Shown one piece after another: positions 1 through 6,974 of a stretch of DNA of 10,549 nucleotides. Source of the stretch: Desulfobacteraceae bacterium (GTDB taxonomy: Bacteria > Desulfobacterota > Desulfobacteria > Desulfobacterales > Desulfobacteraceae); NCBI GenBank assembly GCA_003354055.1, contig PIVQ01000195.1, forward strand, positions 1 to 10,549, in the 5' to 3' direction. Numbering within the stretch: the first letter of the stretch is position 1; every line of letters starts with the position of its first letter. The notes under the pieces are model-generated. The model did not search any database. It was not told the DNA's origin and saw only the letters and a program-made list of their open reading frames with translations. The position numbers and the translations under genes are program-made.

Positions 1-159
1 ATCGTGGTCTCCCATGAGATGGGATTTGCCAAAACCGTTGCCCAGAGGGTCATGCTCATGGATGACGGTATGATTTTAGAAGAAAACAACCCCATTGATT
101 TCTTTGAGAATCCGGAACACGAAAGAACTAAGTTCTTCCTAAGCCAGATCCTGCATTAG
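1..159 (+). CDS. Polar amino acid ABC transporter ATP-binding protein, C-terminal fragment
   Basis: The window opens inside this gene; only the last 52 codons are present, in frame from base 1 to a TAG stop. The visible part reads VVSHEMGFAKTVAQRV near its start, matching the switch-histidine (H-loop) region of GlnQ/HisP-type ATPases, where V(T/S)HEMGFA is highly conserved. It continues with a MDDG turn, a glutamate-rich strand and the typical FFENPEHERTKFFLSQIL tail of this subfamily. Such proteins power uptake of polar or charged amino acids through an inner-membrane permease with a periplasmic binding protein. Walker A, signature and Walker B motifs lie outside the window, and so do the permease genes, presumably upstream. 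The substrate cannot be told from this fragment. Family assignment is firm. Confidence 0.9.
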   Translation: MVVSHEMGFAKTVAQRVMLMDDGMILEENNPIDFFENPEHERTKFFLSQILH

Positions 160-180
160 ACTGAATAGAAACAAAAATTT

Positions 181-213
181 AATGGCTGCCGCCCCTCTGG
201 GACGGCAGCCATT
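181..213. terminator. Bidirectional hairpin terminator between convergent genes
   Basis: A perfect 11-bp inverted repeat (AATGGCTGCCG at 181-191, CGGCAGCCATT at 203-213) encloses a short loop in which CCC and GGG can pair further. It starts 21 bases after the ABC transporter stop and lies 46 bases past the end of the minus-strand nitrilase gene, so it sits where two transcription units meet. Reading leftward (minus strand) the stem is followed by AAATTTTTGT, a reasonable U-tract; reading rightward it is followed by AATATTTG, a weaker one. It therefore probably ends the nitrilase transcript best and may also stop the plus-strand one. Confidence 0.8.
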
Positions 214-259
214 AATATTTGCCCCACCTGCCAAACTTCACTATACCTGTGAAATAACA

Positions 260-1240
260 TCACCTCCTGCCGGTAAATTCAACAGATGTCATAGGGCTTT
301 CGTTGACGATCAGAGAAAACACATCCGGCCGGGCATAGTGACCGTCGGCATCCATCACCATGGCAGCTTCCCGTATTGCCTTAAGATTAAGATCCGCAAT
401 AAACATTCCTTTGGTTTCAAAGGCGGGGTCGATCACATAAGCCGCATCCGGCCCGATAGCGGTACTGCCGCCGGTCATCAGAAGGGTATCATCTGTTCCT
501 TTAATAGACATAAGCATCGTCCTTGCATCCGGAGCGTCAATATCCAGAGAATCAAACCCGGCCAGCACCTCCCCCTTTGACATCACCGTACCGCAGGCCA
601 GGACGAAACACCGGCCTTCAAAGGCATAGTGCCGGGAGGCCATCTGGTGCAGATCAATTACAGACGGCCACTGTGCCACATGGATGGCCTCCTTTTTGGC
701 ATGCATAGCGGCCCGGGCCAGGGGCATCCAGTGTTCCCAGCAAATCAGCCCCCCTATGATGCCGGCATCTGAAGATATGGTATTCAGAGTGGATCCGTCT
801 CCCCATCCCCAGATCAGTTTTTCATTATAAGTGGGCATAAGCTTTCGATGGATCACAGGAACTTCACCTGATTTGAAGCAAAAGACCATGGTATTGTACA
901 GCGTGTTCCCGTCAATTTCGTGACAGCCCATGACAAGATCTACCCGGTTTTTCACTGCCATCTGAGCCAACATCTGAATATGCGTCTTTTCCACGGCATT
1001 GTCGCAAAGAATCCTGTACAGGGATGTGGCACCTGGGTGGTTCCACATGGCAGCCTCCCCGGCATTGTCCAGCCAAACCGGGTATCCGGGCAGCCAGGTT
1101 TCAGGAAACACCACCAGCCCTGCGCCTCTTAGAGCGGCCTTTTCGATCAACGTTTCCGCCTTATCCAGACTGGCCGTAAGGTTGAAAAAAACAGGGGGTT
1201 CCTGAACCAAAGCAACAGGGATCGATTTGATATCATTCAT
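260..1240 (-). CDS. Nitrilase (carbon-nitrogen hydrolase superfamily)
   Basis: The 326-residue protein is the usual length for a true nitrilase, an enzyme that hydrolyses a nitrile to a carboxylic acid and ammonia, normally as a cytoplasmic oligomer. The active site is complete: Glu47 in FPETWLPGYP, Lys133 in HRKLMPT, the second Glu140 in YNEKLIWGWGDGS, and nucleophile Cys167 in GGLICWEHWMPLARAAM. CWExxMPLxR and the HVAQWP motif at 187-192 are typical of the nitrilase branch rather than amidases, carbamoylases or omega-amidases. The substrate (aliphatic, aryl or arylacetonitrile, or cyanide) cannot be read from the sequence. The start at 1240 is supported by an AAAAGGAC ribosome binding site about 9 bases upstream. 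It stands alone on the minus strand, convergent with an ABC transporter gene and divergent from a macro-domain gene. I saw none of the radical-SAM or acetyltransferase genes that accompany Nit1C-type nitrilases. Confidence 0.93.
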   Translation of the reverse strand: MNDIKSIPVALVQEPPVFFNLTASLDKAETLIEKAALRGAGLVVFPETWLPGYPVWLDNAGEAAMWNHPGATSLYRILCDNAVEKTHIQMLAQMAVKNRVDLVMGCHEIDGNTLYNTMVFCFKSGEVPVIHRKLMPTYNEKLIWGWGDGSTLNTISSDAGIIGGLICWEHWMPLARAAMHAKKEAIHVAQWPSVIDLHQMASRHYAFEGRCFVLACGTVMSKGEVLAGFDSLDIDAPDARTMLMSIKGTDDTLLMTGGSTAIGPDAAYVIDPAFETKGMFIADLNLKAIREAAMVMDADGHYARPDVFSLIVNESPMTSVEFTGRR

Positions 1241-1364
1241 AAGTATGCTGTCCTTTTCTAATTGAGATAGGCTGTATTTTTATCCACATACCAGATTAGG
1301 AACGGTTTTTGCAAACTTTACCTTAGTACAGCTCGAACCGATGATATATAAAAAAGGACAAACG
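1241..1364. promoter_or_regulatory. Divergent promoter region of the nitrilase and macro-domain genes
   Basis: This 124-base AT-rich gap lies between two divergent starts, so it must carry a promoter for each gene unless one is transcribed from farther away. Both genes have a similar AAAAGGAC-like ribosome binding site. For the minus strand, a TTGCAA at 1309-1314 is followed 18 bases on by TATGTG, a weak -35/-10 pair. For the plus strand I found no convincing pair; TATATA at 1345-1350 lacks a good -35. No clear operator repeat was seen. Confidence 0.35.
1353..1359 (+). promoter_or_regulatory. Ribosome binding site that sets the macro-domain start
   Basis: AAAGGAC lies five bases before the ATG at 1365. 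An in-frame ATG exists at 1341, but it would put this purine-rich site inside the coding region and add eight residues (MIYKKGQT) ahead of the conserved start of the domain. The ATG at 1341 has no purine-rich site in front of it. The downstream start is therefore preferred. Confidence 0.7.
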
Positions 1365-1820
1365 ATGAAGCATGCTAAAGGAGATTTGATTGAACTTGCC
1401 CTGGCAGGTAAATTTGATGTCATCATTCACGGCTGCAATTGTTTTTGTACCATGGGGGCAGGTATTGCGCGACAGATTCGGGATACATTCCCCCAGGCCT
1501 ATGAAGCGGATCTGACAACCCTCGCAGGAGACATAGAAAAACTTGGGTCCTATACCAAAGCCCGTGTGACGGTACTGGGCAACACTCTTTTTATCATCAA
1601 CGGCTATACACAATACCACTATGAAGGAGACGGTGTGCTGGCGGATTATGACGCCATTGACACCCTGTTTCGTCAACTTAAAACAAAGTTTGAAGGACTA
1701 CGTTTTGGATATCCCAAAATCGGCGCAGGACTTGCCAATGGAAATTGGGATACCATAGCCAAGATTATCAACAGGGCTCTGGATGGAGAAGACCATACCC
1801 TGGTAACGTTTAACCGCTGA
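1365..1820 (+). CDS. Single-domain macro protein (ADP-ribose binding/hydrolase fold)
   Basis: The 151-residue protein is one macro domain with no other region. It opens with the KGDLIELA strand, followed by VIIHGCNCFCTMGAGIARQI at about residues 19-38, which is the ADP-ribose-binding Asn/GAGIA loop. Later comes YPKIGAGLANGNW at about 116-128, the P-IG-G loop that holds the distal phosphate and ribose. HGCN..CTMGAGIA resembles the ALC1-like branch (human TARG1, yeast Poa1p and phage relatives) more than the MacroD branch. Members remove ADP-ribose from protein or nucleic acid, or dephosphorylate ADP-ribose-1''-phosphate. The TARG1 catalytic Lys and Asp seem absent: the loop after the IIN strand reads GYTQ, and Ala follows GAGL. 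The reaction is therefore uncertain. No ADP-ribosyltransferase toxin gene lies next to it, so a DarTG-type pair is not supported. Confidence 0.85.
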   Translation: MKHAKGDLIELALAGKFDVIIHGCNCFCTMGAGIARQIRDTFPQAYEADLTTLAGDIEKLGSYTKARVTVLGNTLFIINGYTQYHYEGDGVLADYDAIDTLFRQLKTKFEGLRFGYPKIGAGLANGNWDTIAKIINRALDGEDHTLVTFNR

Positions 1821-1850
1821 CAATTTTTTGGCAGATATTTTTTTTATGGT

Positions 1851-1879
1851 TTGCAAATTCACCGGTTCTGTCTTAAAAC
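1851..1879 (+). promoter_or_regulatory. Candidate sigma70 promoter for argC
   Basis: TTGCAA at 1851-1856 and TAAAAC at 1874-1879 are separated by 17 bases, in the 133-base gap between the macro gene and argC. Four of six positions match consensus in each hexamer. Transcription would begin about 65 bases before the argC ATG. The -10 is overlapped by an inverted repeat described separately. This is a pattern match only. Confidence 0.35.
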
Positions 1880-1885
1880 TAAGAC
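1870..1885. repeat. 16-bp inverted repeat over the candidate argC promoter
   Basis: GTCTTA at 1870-1875 and TAAGAC at 1880-1885 are exact reverse complements separated by AAAC. The repeat covers the candidate -10 element at 1874-1879, the position where a dimeric repressor would block transcription. It does not resemble the E. coli ArgR box (TNTGAATWWWWATTCANW), so no regulator is named. The stem is too AT-rich and lacks a U-tract, so a terminator is unlikely. Confidence 0.4.
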
Positions 1886-1953
1886 CAAAATCATGATAGT
1901 TCCAATTACTGAACAATGTTAAACAAACAACGCTAAACTTAAAAGAGCATACA

Positions 1954-2991
1954 ATGATTCGAACAGGCATAGCAGGCGCATCCGGGTACACCGGGGTTGA
2001 ATTGGTAAAATTATTATCAAATCATCCCGAGGCCAGTTTGGAGGTGATCACCTCCAACTCATACAATGGTAAGGCATTAACGGATATTTTCCCCTCCATG
2101 CGAGGATTTGAGTCCCTGATCTGTGAGGAATTCAATGCCAAAAACCTGGCCTCCCGGGTGGATGTGATGTTCCTGGCCCTGCCCCATAAAGTCTCCATGG
2201 ACTTTGCCCCGCAATTAATCGAACAGGGAATTCGGGTGGTGGATCTGTCCGCAGACTTTAGGTTTACTGACCCACAAGCCTATGAAGGCGCCTACCAGCC
2301 CCATTCGGCATTGGACCTGTTAAGTGAAAGCGTATACGGCCTTTGCGAGTTATTCAGGGATAAAATTAAAACAGCCAGAATTATAGGTAACCCGGGATGC
2401 TATCCCACCTCAATCCTCCTGGCATTGATACCACTGATAAAAGAAAACCTTATATCTGTTGAAGGATTGATTTCAGATTCCAAATCAGGGGTCAGCGGCG
2501 CAGGCCGTTCCCTCGCTCTGGGCACCCATTATTGTGAGGTGAATGAATCTTTTACGGCTTACAAGGTGGGAAACCACAGGCATACCCCGGAGATTTGCGA
2601 GCTCTTAAGCCAGACTGCAGGAAAACCGGTAAACCTGACCTTTGTACCTCATCTTGTGCCGGTCACCCGGGGTATGGTCTCCACCATTTATGCCACAGTG
2701 AATCCAGGGGTAACCATTGAAAGAGTCAGAACAGCCTATGACACCTATTATAAGGATGAACCATTTGTCCGGTTATTAAAAGAAGGTGCATTCCCGGCCA
2801 TGTCGCATGTTCGGGGCACCAATTGCTGTGATATCGGCTGCCATCTGGATGCCTCAACAGGCCGTCTGGTTCTGGTATCTGCTATTGACAACCTGCTCAA
2901 AGGCGCTGCCGGGCAGGCCGTCCAAAATATGAATATCATGTGCGAAATCGATGAAGAAACCGGTCTCAATGCTGTACAGACCCCATTATAG
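1954..2991 (+). CDS. argC: N-acetyl-gamma-glutamyl-phosphate reductase
   Basis: ArgC catalyses the NADPH-dependent reduction of N-acetylglutamyl-5-phosphate to N-acetylglutamate-5-semialdehyde, the third step of arginine synthesis, in the cytoplasm. The 345-residue length is normal. The N-terminal Rossmann motif GASGYTG is at residues 8-14 and VDLSADFRF at about 96-104. The catalytic Cys149 lies in GNPGCYPT. SKSGVSGAGR at about 176-185 and the general-base region GNHRHTPEI (His208 and His210) follow, then the FVPHLVP strand of the dimerisation domain. This is the type 1, about 340-residue form rather than the shorter type 2. The start follows AAAAGAG at normal spacing and begins directly with the first beta strand. 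No other arg gene is in the window, so argC is separated from the rest of its pathway here. A 51-base gap follows before the M23 peptidase gene, so read-through is possible. Confidence 0.97.
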   Translation: MIRTGIAGASGYTGVELVKLLSNHPEASLEVITSNSYNGKALTDIFPSMRGFESLICEEFNAKNLASRVDVMFLALPHKVSMDFAPQLIEQGIRVVDLSADFRFTDPQAYEGAYQPHSALDLLSESVYGLCELFRDKIKTARIIGNPGCYPTSILLALIPLIKENLISVEGLISDSKSGVSGAGRSLALGTHYCEVNESFTAYKVGNHRHTPEICELLSQTAGKPVNLTFVPHLVPVTRGMVSTIYATVNPGVTIERVRTAYDTYYKDEPFVRLLKEGAFPAMSHVRGTNCCDIGCHLDASTGRLVLVSAIDNLLKGAAGQAVQNMNIMCEIDEETGLNAVQTPL

Positions 2992-3005
2992 AGGACAATA
3001 ATTGC

Positions 3006-3033
3006 TTGACATGAACAGGATTTTATTTATAAG
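3006..3033 (+). promoter_or_regulatory. Candidate promoter before the M23 peptidase gene
   Basis: A perfect TTGACA (3006-3011) is followed 16 bases later by TATAAG (3028-3033), a very good sigma70-type match in the 51-base argC-M23 gap. The difficulty is its distance: transcription would begin at about 3040, only a few bases before the ATG at 3043, leaving an mRNA with almost no leader. The likely ribosome binding site AAGAGAG (3031-3037) would then not be transcribed. Either the gene is read leaderless from here and with a leader from argC, or the match is fortuitous. Confidence 0.35.
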
Positions 3034-3042
3034 AGAGTATAG

Positions 3043-3969
3043 ATGAAAAAACGAATCAAAATATGGTTTCATTCCGGCGGTAGCTCAGATATCAGGGAAG
3101 TCTCTCTTAGAAAACCGTTTGCATTATTTTTCATTTTTTTAATGTTGGGGGCAATTGGAGGAATCTCGTACCTGGGATATGATTATTACCTGTTAAAACA
3201 AATAGCCTTTGACAACGGCTCCTTAAATCAGACCATTGTGTCCCAGACCGGAGAAATCCAGAATCAAAGGCAGCAGGTGCAAACCTTTGCCAAAGAGATT
3301 GAAGTGCTCAAAGAGCAGGTCAGAAATCTGGCCACGCTGGAGGATCAGGTCAGATTGATTGCCGATATCCAGAAAACCGGCAACTCATCCGGGCTTATCG
3401 GTATCGGCGGAATTCCTGAAAATGACCTGGACCAGGATCTTCCTCTGGAAACCCGTCACAACAATCTGATCAGAGAAATGCACCAGCAGGTGGACCAGAC
3501 CCAAACCGCCGCCAACAAGAAAACCCTGGACTTCCAGGATCTGATCAGCAAGCTTGAAAAGAAAAAAAATCTTCTGGCATCCACCCCGTCCATCAAACCG
3601 GTTAACGGATGGATCACCTCAAGGTTTGGATATCGGAAATCCCCATTTACAGGTAAGCGTAGCTTTCACTCCGGTCTTGATATTTCCAACCGACCCGGTA
3701 CCGAAATCATTGCGACAGCCAACGGCAAGGTGACTTATGCGGCCAGAAAGATGTATTTCGGCAATCTTATAGTCGTTGACCATGGCTACGGCAAAGTAAC
3801 CAAATATGCCCATTGCAAGGAGATTCTGGTTAAACGCGGCCAGAAGGTCAAACGGGGAGAAGTCATTTCAACGGTCGGAAATACCGGCCAGAGTACCGGC
3901 CCCCATCTTCATTACGAAGTCCGTATCAACGGTGCACCGGTCAATCCTCTAAAATATATTCTTAATTAA
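3043..3969 (+). CDS. Membrane-anchored M23/LytM-family zinc endopeptidase
   Basis: M23 peptidases cut peptide cross-links in peptidoglycan and act in cell-wall remodelling. This 308-residue protein has a short basic cytoplasmic N-terminus, one membrane segment at about residues 26-46, and glutamine- and glutamate-rich stretches predicted as coiled coil at about 60-110 and 140-178. The catalytic domain runs from about 186 to 308. Active-site residues are complete: His209 and Asp213 in FHSGLD, His257 in YAHC, and His288/His290 in PHLHYE. His209, Asp213 and His290 should bind zinc. Because these are intact it is likely a true hydrolase, unlike the degenerate LytM domains of EnvC or NlpD that only activate amidases. 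The layout (anchor, coiled coil, LytM) resembles MepM-like or division-associated peptidases. The start has AAGAGAG about five bases upstream. A terminator-like hairpin follows. Confidence 0.93.
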   Translation: MKKRIKIWFHSGGSSDIREVSLRKPFALFFIFLMLGAIGGISYLGYDYYLLKQIAFDNGSLNQTIVSQTGEIQNQRQQVQTFAKEIEVLKEQVRNLATLEDQVRLIADIQKTGNSSGLIGIGGIPENDLDQDLPLETRHNNLIREMHQQVDQTQTAANKKTLDFQDLISKLEKKKNLLASTPSIKPVNGWITSRFGYRKSPFTGKRSFHSGLDISNRPGTEIIATANGKVTYAARKMYFGNLIVVDHGYGKVTKYAHCKEILVKRGQKVKRGEVISTVGNTGQSTGPHLHYEVRINGAPVNPLKYILN

Positions 3970-3987
3970 TCATCCGCCCTTCTCCCA

Positions 3988-4045
3988 TTGATCCTGCTAC
4001 CCTATTCTTTAGGATCAAAATTTTTATTTTTTTTATTTTATTTTC
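3988..4045 (+). terminator. Likely rho-independent terminator after the M23 gene
   Basis: TTGATCCT (3988-3995) and AGGATCAA (4011-4018) form an 8-bp stem with a 15-base loop. It starts about 19 bases after the M23 stop and is followed by a very T-rich run to about 4045. The stem has only three GC pairs, so it is modest, but the long T-tract and position between two genes support termination. It implies that secA has its own promoter in the remaining 80 bases. There I see only weak hexamers, for example TATAGA at 4106-4111 without a well-placed -35. Confidence 0.6.
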
Positions 4046-4125
4046 CAGATTAATGCTTATATGTTGTACAGGCAAGTTGAATATTTCAGAATTAACCACA
4101 GCAATTATAGACAGGTAAGGCTTAC

Positions 4126-6648
4126 ATGGTATTCAAATTTATCACAAAAATGTTTGGCTCAAATAATGACCGGATACTTAAAAAAATTCAGCCCATGATT
4201 GACGAAATTAACGCCCTGGAACCTGAGATCCAGGCGTTATCAGATACCCAGATGGCTGAGAAAACGGACGAATTTAAAGGTCGGTTAACTCAAGGTGAAA
4301 CCCTGGATGATATCTTACCCGAGGCCTTTGCCCTGGTCAGGGAAGCCTCTGTCAGATCCCTTGAAATGCGGCATTTTGATGTTCAGCTCGTCGGCGGCAT
4401 TGCCCTTCACAACGGCACCATTGCTGAAATGAAGACCGGCGAGGGTAAAACTTTGATGTCCACCCTGCCCGCCTATTTAAACGCCCTGAGCGGCAAAGGG
4501 GTTCACATTGTTACGGTCAATGATTACCTTGCGAAACGTGATGCTGAGTGGATGGCCCAGTTATACAATTTCTTAGGTCTTTCAGTCGGGGTGATTCTCC
4601 ATGATATGAGTTCCCAGGAACGAAAAGACGCCTATGCTTCCGATATCACATACGGAACCAACAACGAGTTCGGTTTTGACTATCTGCGGGACAATATGAA
4701 ATTTGAGCAGGAAGACCTGGCCCAGGGCAATCTGAACTTTGCCATTGTGGATGAGGTTGACTCCATTCTCATTGACGAGGCCAGAACGCCCCTAATCATT
4801 TCCGGTCCGGCGGAAAAATCCACCCATTTCTATACTGACGTGAATACCATTATCCCGGCCTTTAAAAACGACACGGATTATACTCTGGATGAAGAAGCCA
4901 AAGCAGTGTCCCTGACCGATGAGGGTATTGCCAAAGGGGAAAGCCTGCTCAGTGTGGACAACCTCTATGACCCTGCAAACATAGAAATCCTTCACCATTT
5001 GAACCAAGCCCTCAAGGCCCACACCCTGTTCAAACGGGATACGGATTACATCGTTAAAAACGATCAGGTGATGATTGTGGACGAGTTTACCGGCCGCCTC
5101 ATGACCGGCCGCCGATACAGTGAAGGCCTTCACCAGGCCCTGGAAGCCAAGGAAAATGTAAAAATTGAAAATGAAAACCAGACCCTGGCTTCAATTACCT
5201 TTCAGAACTATTTTCGGATGTACAACAAATTATCGGGCATGACCGGTACAGCGGAAACCGAGGCGCCTGAGTTCAAGAAGATATACAACCTGGAGGTATT
5301 GGTCATCCCCACCCACAGATCCATGATCAGGGCCGACATGCCGGATTTGATCTATAAAACCCGAAAAGAAAAATATGATGCTGCCATTCAAGAGATCAAA
5401 GCGCTCCACAAAAAAGGGCAGCCGGTGCTGGTGGGCACCATTTCCATTGATGTGTCGGAAGATTTACATAGACAATTAAAGAAAATGGGCGTTCCCCACA
5501 ATGTACTCAATGCCAAACACCACAAGGCTGAGGCTGAAATCGTTGCCAATGCAGGTCAAAAAGGGGCTGTTACCATTTCAACCAATATGGCCGGCCGTGG
5601 TACGGATATCAAGCTGGGCGAAGGGGTTAAGGAATTAGGAGGCCTCCATATTCTTGGTACCTCCCGTCATGAATCCAGACGGATCGATAATCAGCTTCGG
5701 GGCCGTTCCGGCCGTCAGGGCGATCAGGGCAGCTCTCGGTTTTACCTGTCTCTGGAAGATGATCTGCTCAGGATATTCGGCGGAGACAGGATCCATGCCG
5801 TCATGGACCGCTTAGGTATCGAAGAAGGTGAGCACATTGAGCATAAGTTTATCTCCAAAGCCATTGAAAATGCACAGTCCAAGGTAGAAGGACATAACTT
5901 TGAAATCAGAAAGCACCTCCTGGAATATGACGATGTCATGAACCAGCAGCGGGAGGTAATTTACCGCCAGCGCAGACAGGCCCTTGAAGAGTCCGATCTG
6001 AAACAGGTGGCGCTCGATATGATCGAAGACATGGCCTATGAAGTGGTTGAAGGATTTGCCCCGGAAAAAACACCCATTAAAGACTGGGACCTCAAGGCTC
6101 TGGACAATGAAATCAAACGGGTGTTTAACATGGCCCTGTCCATGGATACAGCTGTGGCAGACAACTACGCAGCCGACCAGGTATCGGAACTATTGTTTGA
6201 TACTGCCAAAGATCAATATCTTGGCAAGGCAAATCTGATCGGTGATGATCAGATGCGGCAGCTTGAACGGTTCATCATCCTTCAGACCGTGGATACCCGG
6301 TGGAAAGAACATCTGTTGAACATGGATCACCTCAAAGAAGGCATCGGCCTTCGTGGCTATGCCCAACAGGATCCCCTTCGGATCTACAGAAAAGAAGGCT
6401 TTGAGATGTTCCAGGACCTGATGGAGCGGATCAAAGAAGAGGTGGTGGATATTCTATTTAAAATACAAATTGCCTCCCCCAGCCAGGTTGATGAAATGAA
6501 AAAGGAAGAACAGCAGGACCTGACCTTTTCCCATTCAGATGAACCCAGCCTGAAAAAACCGGTAAAACGGACGGCCGAAAAGGTTCAAAGAAATGACCCC
6601 TGCCCCTGCGGCAGCGGTAAAAAATATAAAAAATGCTGTATGGGTTAG
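4126..6648 (+). CDS. secA: Preprotein translocase motor ATPase SecA
   Basis: SecA binds preproteins and uses ATP hydrolysis to push them through the SecYEG channel in the inner membrane. The 840-residue protein carries all expected elements. Walker A MKTGEGKT is at 102-109 and Walker [16 protein letters not shown] at about 207-221. The preprotein-crosslinking region follows, then motifs [13 protein letters not shown] at 486-498 and [11 protein letters not shown] at 523-533 in the second nucleotide-binding fold. The helical scaffold begins near 565. The C-terminal zinc-binding SEC-C tail [13 protein letters not shown] uses Cys826, Cys828, Cys837 and Cys838, a site that in E. coli contacts SecB and phospholipid. 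The protein is shorter than the 901-residue E. coli SecA, mainly in the C-terminal linker. TAAGG precedes the ATG by five bases. clpS starts 10 bases after the stop, so the downstream genes are probably cotranscribed. There is no secM-like gene upstream. Confidence 0.98.
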   Translation: MVFKFITKMFGSNNDRILKKIQPMIDEINALEPEIQALSDTQMAEKTDEFKGRLTQGETLDDILPEAFALVREASVRSLEMRHFDVQLVGGIALHNGTIAEMKTGEGKTLMSTLPAYLNALSGKGVHIVTVNDYLAKRDAEWMAQLYNFLGLSVGVILHDMSSQERKDAYASDITYGTNNEFGFDYLRDNMKFEQEDLAQGNLNFAIVDEVDSILIDEARTPLIISGPAEKSTHFYTDVNTIIPAFKNDTDYTLDEEAKAVSLTDEGIAKGESLLSVDNLYDPANIEILHHLNQALKAHTLFKRDTDYIVKNDQVMIVDEFTGRLMTGRRYSEGLHQALEAKENVKIENENQTLASITFQNYFRMYNKLSGMTGTAETEAPEFKKIYNLEVLVIPTHRSMIRADMPDLIYKTRKEKYDAAIQEIKALHKKGQPVLVGTISIDVSEDLHRQLKKMGVPHNVLNAKHHKAEAEIVANAGQKGAVTISTNMAGRGTDIKLGEGVKELGGLHILGTSRHESRRIDNQLRGRSGRQGDQGSSRFYLSLEDDLLRIFGGDRIHAVMDRLGIEEGEHIEHKFISKAIENAQSKVEGHNFEIRKHLLEYDDVMNQQREVIYRQRRQALEESDLKQVALDMIEDMAYEVVEGFAPEKTPIKDWDLKALDNEIKRVFNMALSMDTAVADNYAADQVSELLFDTAKDQYLGKANLIGDDQMRQLERFIILQTVDTRWKEHLLNMDHLKEGIGLRGYAQQDPLRIYRKEGFEMFQDLMERIKEEVVDILFKIQIASPSQVDEMKKEEQQDLTFSHSDEPSLKKPVKRTAEKVQRNDPCPCGSGKKYKKCCMG

Positions 6649-6653
6649 GAAGG
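6647..6653 (+). promoter_or_regulatory. Ribosome binding site that sets the clpS start
   Basis: AGGAAGG overlaps the secA stop codon (6646-6648) and lies five bases before the ATG at 6659. The reading frame is open back to an ATG at 6593 inside secA. The extra 22 residues that start would give are just the shifted frame of the conserved secA zinc-tail codons and have no ClpS-like content. The overlap with the secA stop suggests translational coupling. Confidence 0.75.
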
Positions 6654-6658
6654 TAGAT

Positions 6659-6967
6659 ATGACGTCCACGGACTCAAGAACCAAGCCTACGATTTCATCA
6701 CGGTCTAAGGAAGATCTTCCGCCCATGTATAAAGTCCTGCTGCATAATGACGATTATACAACTATGGAGTTTGTAATAGAAATTCTGGTCCGTGTATTCG
6801 GAAAATCACTTGAAAAAGCGACACAAATAATGCTTAATGTACATAATAAGGGTAAGGAAGTTTGCGGTATTTATCCAAGGCAAATTGCAGAGACCAAAGT
6901 TGCCGCCGTCCACAGTCTGGCCGGTAAAAACGGGTTTCCCTTAAAAAGTACAATGGAAAAGGAGTAA
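6659..6967 (+). CDS. clpS: ClpS adaptor for N-degron substrates
   Basis: ClpS binds proteins that begin with Leu, Phe, Tyr or Trp and hands them to ClpA for degradation by ClpP. The 102-residue protein has a flexible polar N-terminus (about 1-20) and then the ClpS core. The substrate pocket residues are present: Asn30, Asp31 and Asp32 in LLHNDDYTTMEFV bind the free amino terminus, Met36 matches the gatekeeper Met40 of E. coli, and His62 in VHNKGK closes the pocket. The VCGIYPRQIAETKV strand is also typical. These features mark a working N-degron adaptor rather than a ClpS2- or ClpF-like variant. It sits 10 bases after secA and 7 bases before clpA, the usual clpS-clpA pairing. Confidence 0.96.
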   Translation: MTSTDSRTKPTISSRSKEDLPPMYKVLLHNDDYTTMEFVIEILVRVFGKSLEKATQIMLNVHNKGKEVCGIYPRQIAETKVAAVHSLAGKNGFPLKSTMEKE

Positions 6968-6974
6968 GCGAATT

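Noticed and set aside
182..580. Plus-strand frame of 132 codons opposite the 3' end of the nitrilase gene.
   Set aside because: It begins inside the terminator stem and runs antisense to a nitrilase with a complete active site; no family is recognisable.
1341..1364. Earlier ATG for the macro-domain gene adding eight residues.
   Set aside because: The extra codons contain the likely ribosome binding site of the ATG at 1365, there is no purine-rich site before 1341, and the added residues lie outside the conserved domain.
1323..1676. Minus-strand frame of 117 codons opposite the macro-domain gene.
   Set aside because: It has no recognisable family and lies antisense to a gene with clear conserved motifs; it looks like a shadow of that gene's codons.
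1365..1820. Possible DarTG-like toxin-antitoxin pair based on the macro domain.
   Set aside because: No ADP-ribosyltransferase gene lies on either side; neighbours are a nitrilase and argC, and the macro sequence does not look DarG-like.
1846..1896. 16-codon frame in the argC upstream gap, considered as an arginine leader peptide.
   Set aside because: It follows a run of T with no ribosome binding site, contains only one Arg codon, and there is no terminator/antiterminator hairpin pair for attenuation.
5085..5115. Repeated ACCGGCCGCC-like stretches within secA, considered as a repeat element.
   Set aside because: They encode the conserved [12 protein letters not shown] motif, where repeated Thr-Gly-Arg codons explain the similarity.
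6593..6658. Upstream in-frame ATG for clpS inside secA.
   Set aside because: It would only read the conserved secA zinc-tail codons in a shifted frame. A strong ribosome site marks the ATG at 6659, and the shorter protein fits ClpS length.
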